Notes: generated by a model not told the origin, from the sequence alone. Counted from the stretch's first letter, positions 34,618 through 43,957 are shown. The stretch is 44,769 bases of DNA from Deltaproteobacteria bacterium (GCA_016935665.1 JAFGQN010000007.1:1-44769); one strand, 5' to 3'. A program made the numbers and translations.

Positions 34618-35463
34618 ATGCATCGTCGCGGGTTTACGTTGATGGAGATAATGGTGGTGCTGGTCATTATTGGCATTGTTGCCACTGGCGCTGCTCTTGG
34701 GTTTGGTGCGACGACCAAATCCCAGTTGCGGAGCGCTACATGGATGGTGGTATCTGCATCAAAGTACGCATATTCCCGCGCCGTGTCGAGAGGTGTGACG
34801 GTTCGCATGGTTCTGGATTTCGAAGAACGATCCATTCAACTGCAGGAAGCATCCGGGCGGGTTGTATTGAATCGTGAAGACGAAACCGGAGTGGGATTGA
34901 ACCGGAAGGATTCTGAGGATGTATATAAGGCCGATGGCAGTGTGGAAGAAAATTCCCTCAGGGATCGCTTGCAGAGAATTGGTCCCAAAGTGTCTTCGGG
35001 TACATCTGGAACTTCGTCTGGTGGGGATGGTGGCGCCACCGGTGAGGGGGGGATGGCATCCTTCCCTGTAACCGATGTTTTTTTGAAGAATTTGCTGGGG
35101 GGAACTGGCCTTGGCGATTCTTCCGGCGCCAACAGTGGCAAGGGATGGTCCGGATACAAAGGTCCACGTTTTGCAGAAATCGATGGAAATCAGGGCAAGA
35201 AGCGAATCTTTGCCGGGAAAGTGGGGTATCTGCAGGTATTCAGCCCCCACACTCCCAATGTCATCGATAAGGGGTTTGCCTTTGTGTACTATTTTCCTGG
35301 GGGCACTACGGAGCATACGTACATTCAAATGAGCGACAATGACGAGGACGAACCGGAGATAAAAACGGTTGAGATTCACCCGTTGAATGGCCGCGCGATT
35401 GTCCACCACGCGGAAGTGGAACCGGTTGGCGATTTGGATGATGTGCAGGAAGGGGAGCGGTAA
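34618..35463 (+). CDS. gspH: Type II secretion minor pseudopilin, GspH-like
   Basis: 281 aa, longer than usual GspH (about 170). Prepilin start HRRGFTLMEIMVVLVIIGIV, Glu at mature position 5. The early body (ATKSQLRSATWMVVSASKYA) fits GspH/FimT. A Gly/Ser-rich insertion (about 124-185: SGTSGTSSGGDGGATGEGG) and an acidic tail make up most of the extra length. AACAGGA seven bases upstream sets the start; it follows gspG by three bases. Assignment to H rests on order and on the short distance to gspI. Confidence 0.82.
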   Translation: MHRRGFTLMEIMVVLVIIGIVATGAALGFGATTKSQLRSATWMVVSASKYAYSRAVSRGVTVRMVLDFEERSIQLQEASGRVVLNREDETGVGLNRKDSEDVYKADGSVEENSLRDRLQRIGPKVSSGTSGTSSGGDGGATGEGGMASFPVTDVFLKNLLGGTGLGDSSGANSGKGWSGYKGPRFAEIDGNQGKKRIFAGKVGYLQVFSPHTPNVIDKGFAFVYYFPGGTTEHTYIQMSDNDEDEPEIKTVEIHPLNGRAIVHHAEVEPVGDLDDVQEGER

Positions 35464-36138
35464 ATGCGATTTCGTGCAAAGTACAGCCGCGGTTTTACCA
35501 TCATTGAGATAATGGTGGCCGTGCTGTTGCTTTCCTCGGCGCTTGTGGCCATTTTCGCTGCGCAGTTCGCAGCTGTGGCCACCACCGCTTATGCGCGAAA
35601 CATTACGCAGGCGACCCAGTTGGGCAGATGCAAGATGAACGAGTTGGAACTGCTTTTCATAGAGGAAGGATTTCAGGAAGGCGATGTGGTCGAATCGGGC
35701 ACATGCTGTGAGTTTCTTGAAGGCGAAGTTCCCGAAAACTTTCATTGTGAATGGATGGTGGAGACAGTGACGTTTCCGGATATGTCAGAGACAATGGACG
35801 ATTCGCTGGGCGATGAGGAAGGGGGCGGTCCAGGCAGTATCATGGACCAGGTGACAGGGGGCAGCGCCGGGATGGGTTCCATGATGGAGAGCGGCGCGAT
35901 GGATGACATGTCAGAGATGGGAATGGATATGCTCTCTTCATTAATGCCGATGATTACAGGACTGCTGGAACAGGCCATTCGACGAGTGACGGTGAAGGTA
36001 ACATGGAAAGAGGGAGTGGCTGAAAAAGAGTTTCAATTGATGCAGTACGTGACACATCCCTCTCAGGGGCCGTTGAAGCTGATGCAGGAGATGAATACCG
36101 CGGATGATATTATGAACACTGTGAATGGAGGCCCGTAA
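35464..36138 (+). CDS. gspI: Type II secretion minor pseudopilin GspI with Met-rich insertion
   Basis: 224 aa (usual GspI about 125). Prepilin start SRGFTIIEIMVAVLLLSSAL with Glu5. ARNITQATQLGRCKMNELEL is the conserved GspI body (QAxxLAxxKMxE). A Met/Gly/Asp-rich insertion (about 108-160: GSIMDQVTGGSAGMGSMMES and MSEMGMDMLSSLMPMI) splits the usual C-terminal strands (RVTVKVTWKEGVAEKEFQLM). The ATG directly follows the gspH stop. The insertion is unusual; metal binding or simple linker expansion are both possible. Confidence 0.87.
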   Translation: MRFRAKYSRGFTIIEIMVAVLLLSSALVAIFAAQFAAVATTAYARNITQATQLGRCKMNELELLFIEEGFQEGDVVESGTCCEFLEGEVPENFHCEWMVETVTFPDMSETMDDSLGDEEGGGPGSIMDQVTGGSAGMGSMMESGAMDDMSEMGMDMLSSLMPMITGLLEQAIRRVTVKVTWKEGVAEKEFQLMQYVTHPSQGPLKLMQEMNTADDIMNTVNGGP

Positions 36139-36143
36139 GCACC

Positions 36144-36881
36144 ATGAGGCGTACAACACAACGTGGGTTTACTTTGCTGGAAATAATGGTTTCGCTGGCG
36201 GTGACTGGAATGATCGCTGTGTCCATTTGGGCGGCGACGTCGCAGACCAGTAAAGCGCGAAATATTGTGGAGTACTCTCAGGACAAATATCACGAGGTTC
36301 GCGTTGCGTTCGATATGCTCAATAAGGACCTCAGCTCAGCGTTTTTGTCCTACCACCGTGGTGTGGAAGCGACCCATGATACTGTTTTTGTGGGAACAGA
36401 TGGTGGCAATCGGGACAGCATTGATTTTGCATCGTTTTCGTACACGAGAAGATATTTTGATGTAAAAGAATCCGACCAGGCGGAAGTCTCGTATTTTCTG
36501 GCAGATGATCCCGAGAAAAGCGGTGTGATGAATCTGGTGCGACGTGTGTCTCCCATTTTGGACGAAGACCCCCTTGAGGGGGGACAAACGATGGTGTTGG
36601 TTGACAATGTGGCCTCCTTCGATGTTGAGTATTACGATATTGCGAATAAGGAGTGGCAGGATGAATGGGATACAACCCAGGCATCGGGGGAAGGAAATGT
36701 GTTGCCCATTCAGATGCGAATCAAACTGGTGGTGAATGAGCGCAAAGGCGCCAGTCGTATCAATAATCTCGACGAAGAGTTTGAGCCGGTGGTGTATGGC
36801 ACTCAGATGGGCATTCCGTTGCGCACTCCCATTTTACTGGTGCCGGCATTCATACCGGGGCAACCGTTGGGGCTGAAGTGA
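36144..36881 (+). CDS. gspJ: Type II secretion minor pseudopilin GspJ
   Basis: 245 aa. Prepilin start TQRGFTLLEIMVSLAVTGMI with Glu5. RVAFDMLNKDLSSAFLSYH and later VSYFLADDPEKSGVMNLVRR fit the GspJ fold, which forms the pseudopilus tip with I and K. GGAGG lies 12 bases upstream of the ATG. It ends overlapping the gspK start (TGATG). Length is close to the family norm. Confidence 0.9.
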   Translation: MRRTTQRGFTLLEIMVSLAVTGMIAVSIWAATSQTSKARNIVEYSQDKYHEVRVAFDMLNKDLSSAFLSYHRGVEATHDTVFVGTDGGNRDSIDFASFSYTRRYFDVKESDQAEVSYFLADDPEKSGVMNLVRRVSPILDEDPLEGGQTMVLVDNVASFDVEYYDIANKEWQDEWDTTQASGEGNVLPIQMRIKLVVNERKGASRINNLDEEFEPVVYGTQMGIPLRTPILLVPAFIPGQPLGLK

Positions 36882-38149
36882 TGGCATCGGTTAAACGACA
36901 GAAAAACCAAAGGGGTATTGCGCTCATTCTGGTGTTGATCGCGTTGATGATTTTAACGGCAATGACAGCGGATTTCATGGAAGGCAATAAAGTGTATCTG
37001 CAGACCGCTGTAAATCATCGGGACGCTGTGAAAGCGGAATATCTGGCGCGTTCCGGTGTAAATTTAAGCCGGTTGCTTTTGTCCGTACAATCTTTGCCGA
37101 TGTTCAAAAAAGCGCTCAATTTTCCCTTCTGGCAATTTGCGGATATGATTTTGGAGCCATTTACCACGCACAAAGGGGAGGGGTCTCTGGCGGAGGAGGC
37201 GATGGGGTTCAATCTGGAAGAAGCTGAAGGGTTGGGCCTTGCCGATGGGGAGGAGTTTACGCTGAATATTGTGGATGAAGAGAGCAAATTGAATCTCAAT
37301 CTGGGTGCGCATCCCACCAGTCCGCTGAAAATGCTGGTATTCAACAGCATGAAAGCGATGATGGAACCTGAGATGTACGACAGTATATTTGAAGGGAGCG
37401 ATTATCGCAGCGATGTGACTCGCGAACAGGTGATATGCGAAATTTTTGACTGGGCCGATCCGGACGAGGAAGCATGCACCGGTGGTATGGGAGAAGAACC
37501 GTACTATTCAACCACCGAGCCCCGCTATGAGCGCAAGAATGCACCGTTTGACAGTCTGCAGGAATTGCATTTCGTGCATGGTATCGGCGATGATTTCTGG
37601 TCTGCGTTTGTTGAGCCCGATCCGCTGGACCCCGGCAGCAGAACGTTTACCATTTGGGGGCCCGGGAAGGTCAATATAAATACAGCTGCACCATCCACTC
37701 TGGTGGCGAGCATCTGCATGATGGCCACAGACTCGTCTGGGAATAATCCGTGTTTGAACCCATTTTCTCCCTTCGTTCAAAATCTGGTGATCCTGGTGAA
37801 CAACATGGTCAATATGCGTACCTTTCTGCCATACAGCAGTGTTAACGAATTTGTCGCGGGACTGGAGAATCCGCTGGAATCTCCGCAAAATATCATGGCG
37901 CTTATGTCGAACGTGCAGTTGACCGGGATTCAGTTGGCGAACAGACAGGCGGCAGATCAATTGTTTACCACCCAGAGCAAGGTTTTTTCCATTTATGCAG
38001 AGGGAAGCGTATCGAATCCGCTTACCGGAGAAACGAAAAAGCGAATTCATGTCGTTGTAGACATCGAACCCAAGGAACCGAGTATTATCGACCCGAGTCA
38101 ATCCATGGCAGCGGCGGGGGGCAAGGTTCTCTATTGGAGGCAGGAATAA
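36881..38149 (+). CDS. gspK: Type II secretion minor pseudopilin GspK
   Basis: 422 aa tip pseudopilin. Prepilin-like start NQRGIALILVLIALMILTAM without Glu at mature position 5, as usual for GspK, which caps the filament. The SAM-like insert region shows ICEIFDWADPDEEACTGG and later GKVNINTAAPSTLVASI, both typical of T2SSK. ATG 36881 overlaps the gspJ stop; GTG 36878 is an alternative. It is longer than E. coli GspK (about 330 aa), mainly in acidic and Asn-rich loops. Confidence 0.92.
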   Translation: MASVKRQKNQRGIALILVLIALMILTAMTADFMEGNKVYLQTAVNHRDAVKAEYLARSGVNLSRLLLSVQSLPMFKKALNFPFWQFADMILEPFTTHKGEGSLAEEAMGFNLEEAEGLGLADGEEFTLNIVDEESKLNLNLGAHPTSPLKMLVFNSMKAMMEPEMYDSIFEGSDYRSDVTREQVICEIFDWADPDEEACTGGMGEEPYYSTTEPRYERKNAPFDSLQELHFVHGIGDDFWSAFVEPDPLDPGSRTFTIWGPGKVNINTAAPSTLVASICMMATDSSGNNPCLNPFSPFVQNLVILVNNMVNMRTFLPYSSVNEFVAGLENPLESPQNIMALMSNVQLTGIQLANRQAADQLFTTQSKVFSIYAEGSVSNPLTGETKKRIHVVVDIEPKEPSIIDPSQSMAAAGGKVLYWRQE

Positions 38150-38150
38150 T

Positions 38151-39722
38151 ATGACACAGCATTTTATTGGCATAGACCTTGGCAGCCATGCTGTAAAAGC
38201 GATTGTTGTAAAGCAGGGATTTCGCGGTGGTGAAATTATCAGGTTTGATACTGAGCCAGTGAATCAGGATGAAAACGGCATCTCCATGGATTCAGACGTG
38301 GTTCAGGCGGCGGGACGCCTGTATTCTCGACTCAACCTTACCGATGCTTCCGTTTTTTGCGCATTGTCCGGGGAAAGTGTCAGTGTTCATCACATTACTA
38401 TTCCTCTTAGCGCGATAAAACGGGCGTCCGATGTGCTTAGCTTTGAGCTGGATGACTTGTTACCATATGATGTGGATGACGCTGTATTTGACTTTATGGA
38501 ATTGTCACGCAGCCAGCATGACGTGACGTACCTCGTGGCAGCCGTTCCCAGTAAACGCATTTCTGCATTGTTGTCCAATCTGCAGGCGCAGAACATTGAC
38601 CCGGCCGAGGTTTCGGTTGCGCCGTTGTGCTATGCGCCATACCTTGAGGAAATTGATGTTGTCAAGGAACCAGTGGCGATAGTGGATATTGGTCATCAGC
38701 GGACCAACGTGGTGGTTGCCGGGGATTCGCAAATTACAACGCGAACGATTTTACGTGGCGGCAGGGAATTGAGTCTTTTGCTGGCCACCGCCGGTAAGGC
38801 TGACTATACCAAAGGAGCGGAATTTAAGGAGAGGGAAGGATTGACAGGGAGAGTGGGAGAGGTTCTCAAGGATTCACTTGGAAATCTTGTGAGGGAGATA
38901 CAGCAGACCCTGACGGGTCATTTGGCGAACGGCGGTGCAGGGGCGCAAAAAGTGATACTTTGCGGTGGAACAGCGCGAATGAATGAGATTGTGCCTTTCC
39001 TCTCCCAGTCCCTGGGGCTGCCTGTTGAAATATACACCCCTCCTGTTTTCAAAGAAAAGGTGCAACCGTTTGAATCGGGGTTGAGTGCTGAATTTGGTGT
39101 TTTGGCCATGTGTCTTGCGGGTATGGGAGTTGTCCCCAAAAGTAAACGATTCAACTTTCGTCGGGGTGAATTTACTTTCAAGGGAGATACAGAAGCGGTC
39201 CGCCAGAAAATTCTTATCGCCGTTATGTGTTTTCTCAGCATCGTGGGAGCGTGGGTATTTTCCAGCGTATCGAGATATATGGCGGTGTCGGCACAGGCAG
39301 ATATTGTGAAAGCGCAATTGGAAGATGAGACGTTAAGAGTTTTGGGAGAGAAAACTGTGAGCCGCGTTACAATTGAAAAAAAGATGAATCCCGACGCAGC
39401 AGCCAAGGCGCCGTTTCCGAAAAAAGACGCCTATGACATCGTGATCGAGCTGTCAAAACGGATTCCTGATTCTGTTGTGCATGATGTGGATGAACTGGAT
39501 ATTAAACCCAGGCATGTTAAAATTCGGGGGCTCGTGGATTCGGAATTGAAACTACTCGTGGGAGAGATGGATGATGAAAATGCAGATTTGTCTCCGACAG
39601 ACCTGATAAAAAAGAAACTCGGTGAATTTGAAGAGTGTTTTGTCGCGTTTAAATTGCCCAGAGTGCGCACGGTGGATACTCGCCAGGAGTATACCATGGA
39701 AATCGAAAGCACTTGTCCGTAG
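38151..39722 (+). CDS. gspL: Type II secretion protein GspL (PilM-like actin fold)
   Basis: 523 aa. The cytoplasmic PilM/GspL actin-like domain (about 1-335) has FIGIDLGSHAVKAIVVKQG, SFELDDLLPYD, AIVDIGHQRTNVVV and CGGTARMNEI, the phosphate and adenosine motifs of the fold. A membrane helix (about 362-380, LIAVMCFLSIVGAWVF) leads to a periplasmic ferredoxin-like part of about 140 residues. It links GspE to GspM/F. The nucleotide-binding motifs look better preserved than in E. coli GspL, closer to PilM. AGGA seven bases upstream supports the start. Confidence 0.9.
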   Translation: MTQHFIGIDLGSHAVKAIVVKQGFRGGEIIRFDTEPVNQDENGISMDSDVVQAAGRLYSRLNLTDASVFCALSGESVSVHHITIPLSAIKRASDVLSFELDDLLPYDVDDAVFDFMELSRSQHDVTYLVAAVPSKRISALLSNLQAQNIDPAEVSVAPLCYAPYLEEIDVVKEPVAIVDIGHQRTNVVVAGDSQITTRTILRGGRELSLLLATAGKADYTKGAEFKEREGLTGRVGEVLKDSLGNLVREIQQTLTGHLANGGAGAQKVILCGGTARMNEIVPFLSQSLGLPVEIYTPPVFKEKVQPFESGLSAEFGVLAMCLAGMGVVPKSKRFNFRRGEFTFKGDTEAVRQKILIAVMCFLSIVGAWVFSSVSRYMAVSAQADIVKAQLEDETLRVLGEKTVSRVTIEKKMNPDAAAKAPFPKKDAYDIVIELSKRIPDSVVHDVDELDIKPRHVKIRGLVDSELKLLVGEMDDENADLSPTDLIKKKLGEFEECFVAFKLPRVRTVDTRQEYTMEIESTCP

Positions 39723-39746
39723 TACGTAGAGGAAGCAGGAGTTGGA

Positions 39747-40319
39747 ATGTCGTCTGTACTAAGAAATCTGTTGGCAGGATTGTCCGCAAGGGAAAAGAAA
39801 ATGGTTGCGGCCATGGGCATCACGTTTGTGTTGATGATTTGTTTTTTAATTGCATGGCTGGTTGGGGGCGCCATTTCTGATTTGGAACATGATACAACAG
39901 AATGGAATGAGTTGATTCAATATGTTCAGAAAATGGAGTCTTTCTACCAGGACAAGAAACAGTCCGATACCAGACTGGAAACGCTTGGGAAGCCAAGGCC
40001 GTTGCGTACTCTGGTAGATAACGTGGTGAAAAAGACGGGTGTTGCAGAGGTGGATACCAAGGAGCTGAATGACAAGAGCTGGGCTGGCGGTTGGCTGGAA
40101 CGCAGCGCCGAAGTGACTTTCAGACAGGTTGATTTGCAGGGAATCGTCGCGTTCATGAAGGAAGTGGAAAATAATCGTGTGACATTCCCCATTGCCATTA
40201 CAAATCTAAAAATTCTCAAACAGCGACGAATTGAGGGAATGTATCGCGTCTCGTTGACCATTTCAACTTACGAAAAAGTCGTTGAGCAGGCTGGGCCATT
40301 GAAGAAGGAGATGAAGTAA
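39747..40319 (+). CDS. gspM: Type II secretion protein GspM
   Basis: 190 aa bitopic inner-membrane protein. LLAGLSAREKKMVAAMG followed by one membrane helix (about 22-42) is the GspM signature; a periplasmic coiled and ferredoxin-like part follows (VTFRQVDLQGIVAFMKEVEN). It partners GspL. AGGAG (39737-39741) precedes the ATG. It ends overlapping the gspN ATG by one base. Confidence 0.88.
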   Translation: MSSVLRNLLAGLSAREKKMVAAMGITFVLMICFLIAWLVGGAISDLEHDTTEWNELIQYVQKMESFYQDKKQSDTRLETLGKPRPLRTLVDNVVKKTGVAEVDTKELNDKSWAGGWLERSAEVTFRQVDLQGIVAFMKEVENNRVTFPIAITNLKILKQRRIEGMYRVSLTISTYEKVVEQAGPLKKEMK

Positions 40320-42049
40320 TGATCAATCTGAGCTCCAGCCAAATGAGAATTGTGAAAGCGATTGGCTATCCGCTGTTCTTTTTCGGCTGTTATTTTCTGT
40401 TTTTAACGCTGACGTTTCCCGCCGATCGCTTTTTACCAGTGGCGGAAGCCAAACTGACCGAAGTATTGGGTCGGAAGGTGAAAATAGACGAGCTGTCGAT
40501 TTCCCCTTTGGGTTCTGTTTCGTTGAGCGGTGTGACCATTGAAGTGCCTCAGGTTGAAAATGTGGGGAAAAAAGATACCCACGAGGAAGACGCGGAAGAC
40601 GCGGAAGGCGAGGATGACGAGAATGACGACGATACACCTGAAGCAACGTCGGGCGCGGCCAAAGACACCAGTGCGGAAGGAAGTGCCAAACCTGCTCCTC
40701 CGTCAATTGTTCCCAAGTATTACATCGAAAAAATGAACGTCGATGTCAGCCTATGGTCGTTCATCTTTGGCGATTTGGAGCTTGAAATTGCTGCGGACTT
40801 TCTTGGTGGAAATATTCTTGTCAAATACAAGGGGCCGTTGTCATCAGGGTCCGAAGAGGAAGACTCGGCAGTAGAGGCTGCGGAAATAGCGAAACTCACG
40901 CCGTCGGAACGGATGAAACGCGCCAGGGAAAACAGTGAGCGACAACCGCAGCCATCAAACGATAAGGCTAAAAAAGCCGGTGATTCGAGATCGTTTTCGT
41001 TCGTCGCCACTGGATTGAACCTGATCCAGTTTTGGGATTTGAAAGACCTGTTGCCATTGCCCATGTTTGGCACACTGGATTTTGGAATCGAATTGAGCAC
41101 GTCCACAGGTAAAATGAAGAATGCTGAAGGAAAGATTTGGGTAGATGGACGAAATATTTCTCTGGGCAAGGGACAATCGAAAGTTGAAGTAATTGAAGGT
41201 ATGGGACCGATGACCGTGGATGCATTCGGCATACAGGCGCTTCAATTGGAAATGAATGTCAAAGAGGGGAAATGCTCCTTTGGTAGAGTAAAGTTGGTGT
41301 CCAACGATTTGGCGGCAACTGCCGAGGGCGACATTCAATTCAGTGACCCCATGTCCACCAGCGTATTGAATTTGTATTTCACTTTTAAACTACTGGATGG
41401 ATATGCGCAAAGAAGTCCCAATGCCAAAACGCTGGTTTCGCTGATGCCGGGCGCGTTGGCGGCAGCCCACCGGACAGATGGATTTTTTGGGTACAGTTAT
41501 AGGGGCACTTTCAAGACGGCTGTCTTCAGACCTCAAAAGTTTTTCGGCACTGCGGACAGAGGGCGGCGAACGCCGGCCATTCGAAATACACGGTCTGTTC
41601 CCAACAGACCTGTTGCCGTGCCGCGTACTCCAACACCGGCGCCGCCCACACCCGTTTTGCCCCCAACGATGCCTGAGCCGGAACCGGTGCCCGAGCCGGA
41701 ATCCGAACCAGAGATTGAGCCTGAGATTATACCGGAAGCGATACCGGCGCCCCACCGACCGCCTGTCAGTATTAAAGACATGTCCGATCGACTCGACGCA
41801 CGACAGGCAGAAAGTGAACGAAAGAGAATGGAGGCAATGATTCGCGCAGAATCGGCGAGTAAGGCTGCGCAAATGGACGAGGAGGAAGCCCAGGGAGAAG
41901 AAATTGAGAATCCGGGTGATGGTAACGATGAAGGAAATTCTCCTGGTGGAGAAGAGGGCGGTGCCGTAAACGAAGAAGGGGGCCCCAGTGGAGAGGAAGG
42001 GGAAGAGGGGGAGGACGTTGAGGTCGTTGAGGACGTTGAGGAAGAATGA
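40319..42049 (+). CDS. gspN: Type II secretion protein GspN-like with long acidic C-terminal tail
   Basis: 576 aa, about twice usual GspN. One N-terminal membrane helix (about 13-33, AIGYPLFFFGCYFLFLTLTF) leads to AsmA/GspN-like periplasmic beta repeats (LGRKVKIDELSISPLGSVSL; LEMNVKEGKCSFGRVKLVSN; FTFKLLDGYAQRSPNAKT). An acidic insertion (about 83-125) interrupts the first repeat. After about residue 405 comes a low-complexity tail: Pro-rich (RPVAVPRTPTPAPPTPVLPP), PEPEPVPEPESEPEIEPE, then Gly/Glu-rich to the end. The tail is not part of known GspN proteins and is probably a disordered periplasmic or wall-spanning extension. Last gene of the T2SS run. Confidence 0.8.
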   Translation: MINLSSSQMRIVKAIGYPLFFFGCYFLFLTLTFPADRFLPVAEAKLTEVLGRKVKIDELSISPLGSVSLSGVTIEVPQVENVGKKDTHEEDAEDAEGEDDENDDDTPEATSGAAKDTSAEGSAKPAPPSIVPKYYIEKMNVDVSLWSFIFGDLELEIAADFLGGNILVKYKGPLSSGSEEEDSAVEAAEIAKLTPSERMKRARENSERQPQPSNDKAKKAGDSRSFSFVATGLNLIQFWDLKDLLPLPMFGTLDFGIELSTSTGKMKNAEGKIWVDGRNISLGKGQSKVEVIEGMGPMTVDAFGIQALQLEMNVKEGKCSFGRVKLVSNDLAATAEGDIQFSDPMSTSVLNLYFTFKLLDGYAQRSPNAKTLVSLMPGALAAAHRTDGFFGYSYRGTFKTAVFRPQKFFGTADRGRRTPAIRNTRSVPNRPVAVPRTPTPAPPTPVLPPTMPEPEPVPEPESEPEIEPEIIPEAIPAPHRPPVSIKDMSDRLDARQAESERKRMEAMIRAESASKAAQMDEEEAQGEEIENPGDGNDEGNSPGGEEGGAVNEEGGPSGEEGEEGEDVEVVEDVEEE

Positions 42050-42088
42050 CACGACACTGGAATTCCTGCGAACAGATTTTTTGATAGA

Positions 42089-42871
42089 ATGAACGCCCCC
42101 GATACGTTTGATCGATTTAAACAGAAGCTCTCAAAAAATGTATATGGTTCCGTGAAGGGTGTTTTGCGACTCACACTGCTCGAAAAGGATTTGCTGGAAT
42201 TTTGCCCGGGGTTTACAGGCGATTCGCTGTCAATACTTGATGCTGGATGTGGAGAGGGCGCGTTTGCCAACATTTGCCTTTCGATGGGACATCGCCTTGT
42301 GCTGTTGGATGGCAGCGTGCACATGGTTGAAAAAGCATCGAGACGATGTGCTAAATTTATTGAGCGGGGAATGGCGCGCGTCGTTCGAGATGATTTTCTG
42401 CAATGGGACGAGCAGAATGGCGCCCGGTTTGATGTTGTGCTCATGCATGGTTCTGCTGAGTGGATGGCAGACAGTCGAAAAGCGATATTAAAAGGCGTCG
42501 AAATGTTGCGACCGGGCGGCATCTTGTCACTGCTGATGTTTAATCGGGATGTGCATGATATGAAACGGGGAATAAATGGTCATCTGATAGATGGGACACC
42601 CAGCCGAAAAAAAAAGTTATTTCCACCCCAGTCGCAACGGGTGGCGGATACCGAACAGATTTTACGCACGATGTCTGGCCGCGTTTTATTGCAGTCGGGT
42701 ATTCGTATCTTTCATGGCTTTTTTCGCCAGATGCGTTCGCGGGAAATGGAAAAACAGCAATGGATTCAGCAGGAATTGATGTATTATCGTGAGAAGCCAT
42801 TTACCATGCTGGGACAACACAGCCATTTTGTATGGCAAAAGAATACATCATTAGACTCAGGGGAATTTTAA
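42089..42871 (+). CDS. cmoM: CmoM-like tRNA U34 (cmo5U) carboxyl methyltransferase
   Basis: 260 aa class I SAM methyltransferase. Motif I LDAGCGEGAFANIC lies near residues 50-63. The protein matches E. coli CmoM (SmtA) along its whole length: FDRFKQKLSKNVYGSVKGVLR at the start, HGSAEWMADSRKAIL, RPGGILSLLMFN, PSRKKKLFPP, SGIRIFHGFFRQ, and PFTMLGQHSHF. CmoM methylates cmo5U to mcmo5U at the wobble position of some tRNAs. The two tRNAs here have G34, so are not its substrates. cmoA/cmoB are not in the window. ATG 42089 has a weak RBS. It lies between the T2SS operon and the DAHP synthase. Confidence 0.8.
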   Translation: MNAPDTFDRFKQKLSKNVYGSVKGVLRLTLLEKDLLEFCPGFTGDSLSILDAGCGEGAFANICLSMGHRLVLLDGSVHMVEKASRRCAKFIERGMARVVRDDFLQWDEQNGARFDVVLMHGSAEWMADSRKAILKGVEMLRPGGILSLLMFNRDVHDMKRGINGHLIDGTPSRKKKLFPPQSQRVADTEQILRTMSGRVLLQSGIRIFHGFFRQMRSREMEKQQWIQQELMYYREKPFTMLGQHSHFVWQKNTSLDSGEF

Positions 42872-42878
42872 GAATCCA

Positions 42879-43928
42879 ATGATTACACCAGAAATTGAAA
42901 ACATTAATATTCAAAGTGAAGAATCAATCATTACACCTGCAGCATTAAAAAAACAGTATCCGCTGACACCTGGGATGGTCAAAACCGTTCTGAACGGTCA
43001 AAACACTATAAAAAACATATTGCACGGGCAGGATACACGAATGGTCGTCATCAGCGGTCCCTGTTCCATTCATGATATTGATGCCGCAAAAGAATATGCG
43101 AGGCGCCTTTTTGAGTTGTCGATGGAGCTGGGGGACAAACTGTATCTGGTAATGCGGGTCTATTTTGAAAAACCGAGGACAACCACGGGATGGCAGGGGC
43201 TGGTTATCGATCCGTACCTGGACAATAGCTGCCATATCGAAGATGGACTAAAAATGTCCAGGGCACTGTTGACAGGAATTGCCGAAATGGGATTGCCCGC
43301 TGCCGGGGAGGCGTTGGATATTGTTACACCACCGTTTTTGCAGGATTTGTTTTCATGGACGGCCATTGGCGCGCGGACCACAGAATCTCAGAGTCATCGC
43401 AAAATGGCCAGTGCGTTAACGGCGACAGTGGGTTTTAAGAATGGAACAGATGGGAATATTGATATTGCCATCAATGCCATGCGGTCGGTGAGCGTGCCTC
43501 ACAATTTTGTCAGTATCAATCCGGACGGGCATGTGGCCGTGGTGCGCACAAGTGGCAATCCGAATACTCATTTAATATTGCGCGGCGGAAAAAAATCCAA
43601 TTATTCAGCCGAGCATATTGAGTTGTATGAACAAAAGCTCAAGACAGCTGGTTTTGAGCCGCGAATTATGGTGGACTGTTCCCATGCCAACAGTGGTAAG
43701 AATCCGGCGCATCAGGAAGTTGTGCTGAACGATGTGGTCGCCCAGAAAAGAAACGGCAACAGGTCCATTATGGGGGTAATGCTGGAAAGTCATCTGAACG
43801 CCGGAAAACAGTCGCTTCCAAAGGACAAATCCCAGCTGAAGTATGGTGTTTCCATCACAGACGCCTGCATCAATTGGGATACAACGGCGCAGTTGCTAAG
43901 AATGCTCCACCATGAATTGCCATCATAG
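42879..43928 (+). CDS. 3-deoxy-7-phosphoheptulonate (DAHP) synthase, class I
   Basis: 349 aa. It condenses PEP with erythrose 4-phosphate, the first step of the shikimate pathway. Class I-alpha (AroF/G/H) motifs are present: VISGPCSIHD, VMRVYFEKPRTTTGWQGLV, GARTTESQSHRKMASAL, FKNGTDGNIDIAI, the RGGKKSNYS loop and VDCSHANSGKNPAHQ (metal ligand His). Which aromatic amino acid feeds back on it cannot be read here. The ATG is seven bases after the preceding stop with no strong Shine-Dalgarno. Confidence 0.95.
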   Translation: MITPEIENINIQSEESIITPAALKKQYPLTPGMVKTVLNGQNTIKNILHGQDTRMVVISGPCSIHDIDAAKEYARRLFELSMELGDKLYLVMRVYFEKPRTTTGWQGLVIDPYLDNSCHIEDGLKMSRALLTGIAEMGLPAAGEALDIVTPPFLQDLFSWTAIGARTTESQSHRKMASALTATVGFKNGTDGNIDIAINAMRSVSVPHNFVSINPDGHVAVVRTSGNPNTHLILRGGKKSNYSAEHIELYEQKLKTAGFEPRIMVDCSHANSGKNPAHQEVVLNDVVAQKRNGNRSIMGVMLESHLNAGKQSLPKDKSQLKYGVSITDACINWDTTAQLLRMLHHELPS

Positions 43929-43957
43929 ATGGTGGCGAGTGCGAGATCTTTGCGCGG

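Noticed and set aside
34759-35745. 328-codon minus-strand frame across gspH and gspI
   Set aside because: Antisense shadow of two well-supported prepilin genes; composition is not protein-like.
41533-42522. 329-codon minus-strand frame rich in Ser/Pro
   Set aside because: Antisense to the low-complexity tail of GspN and the start of cmoM; open because of biased composition.
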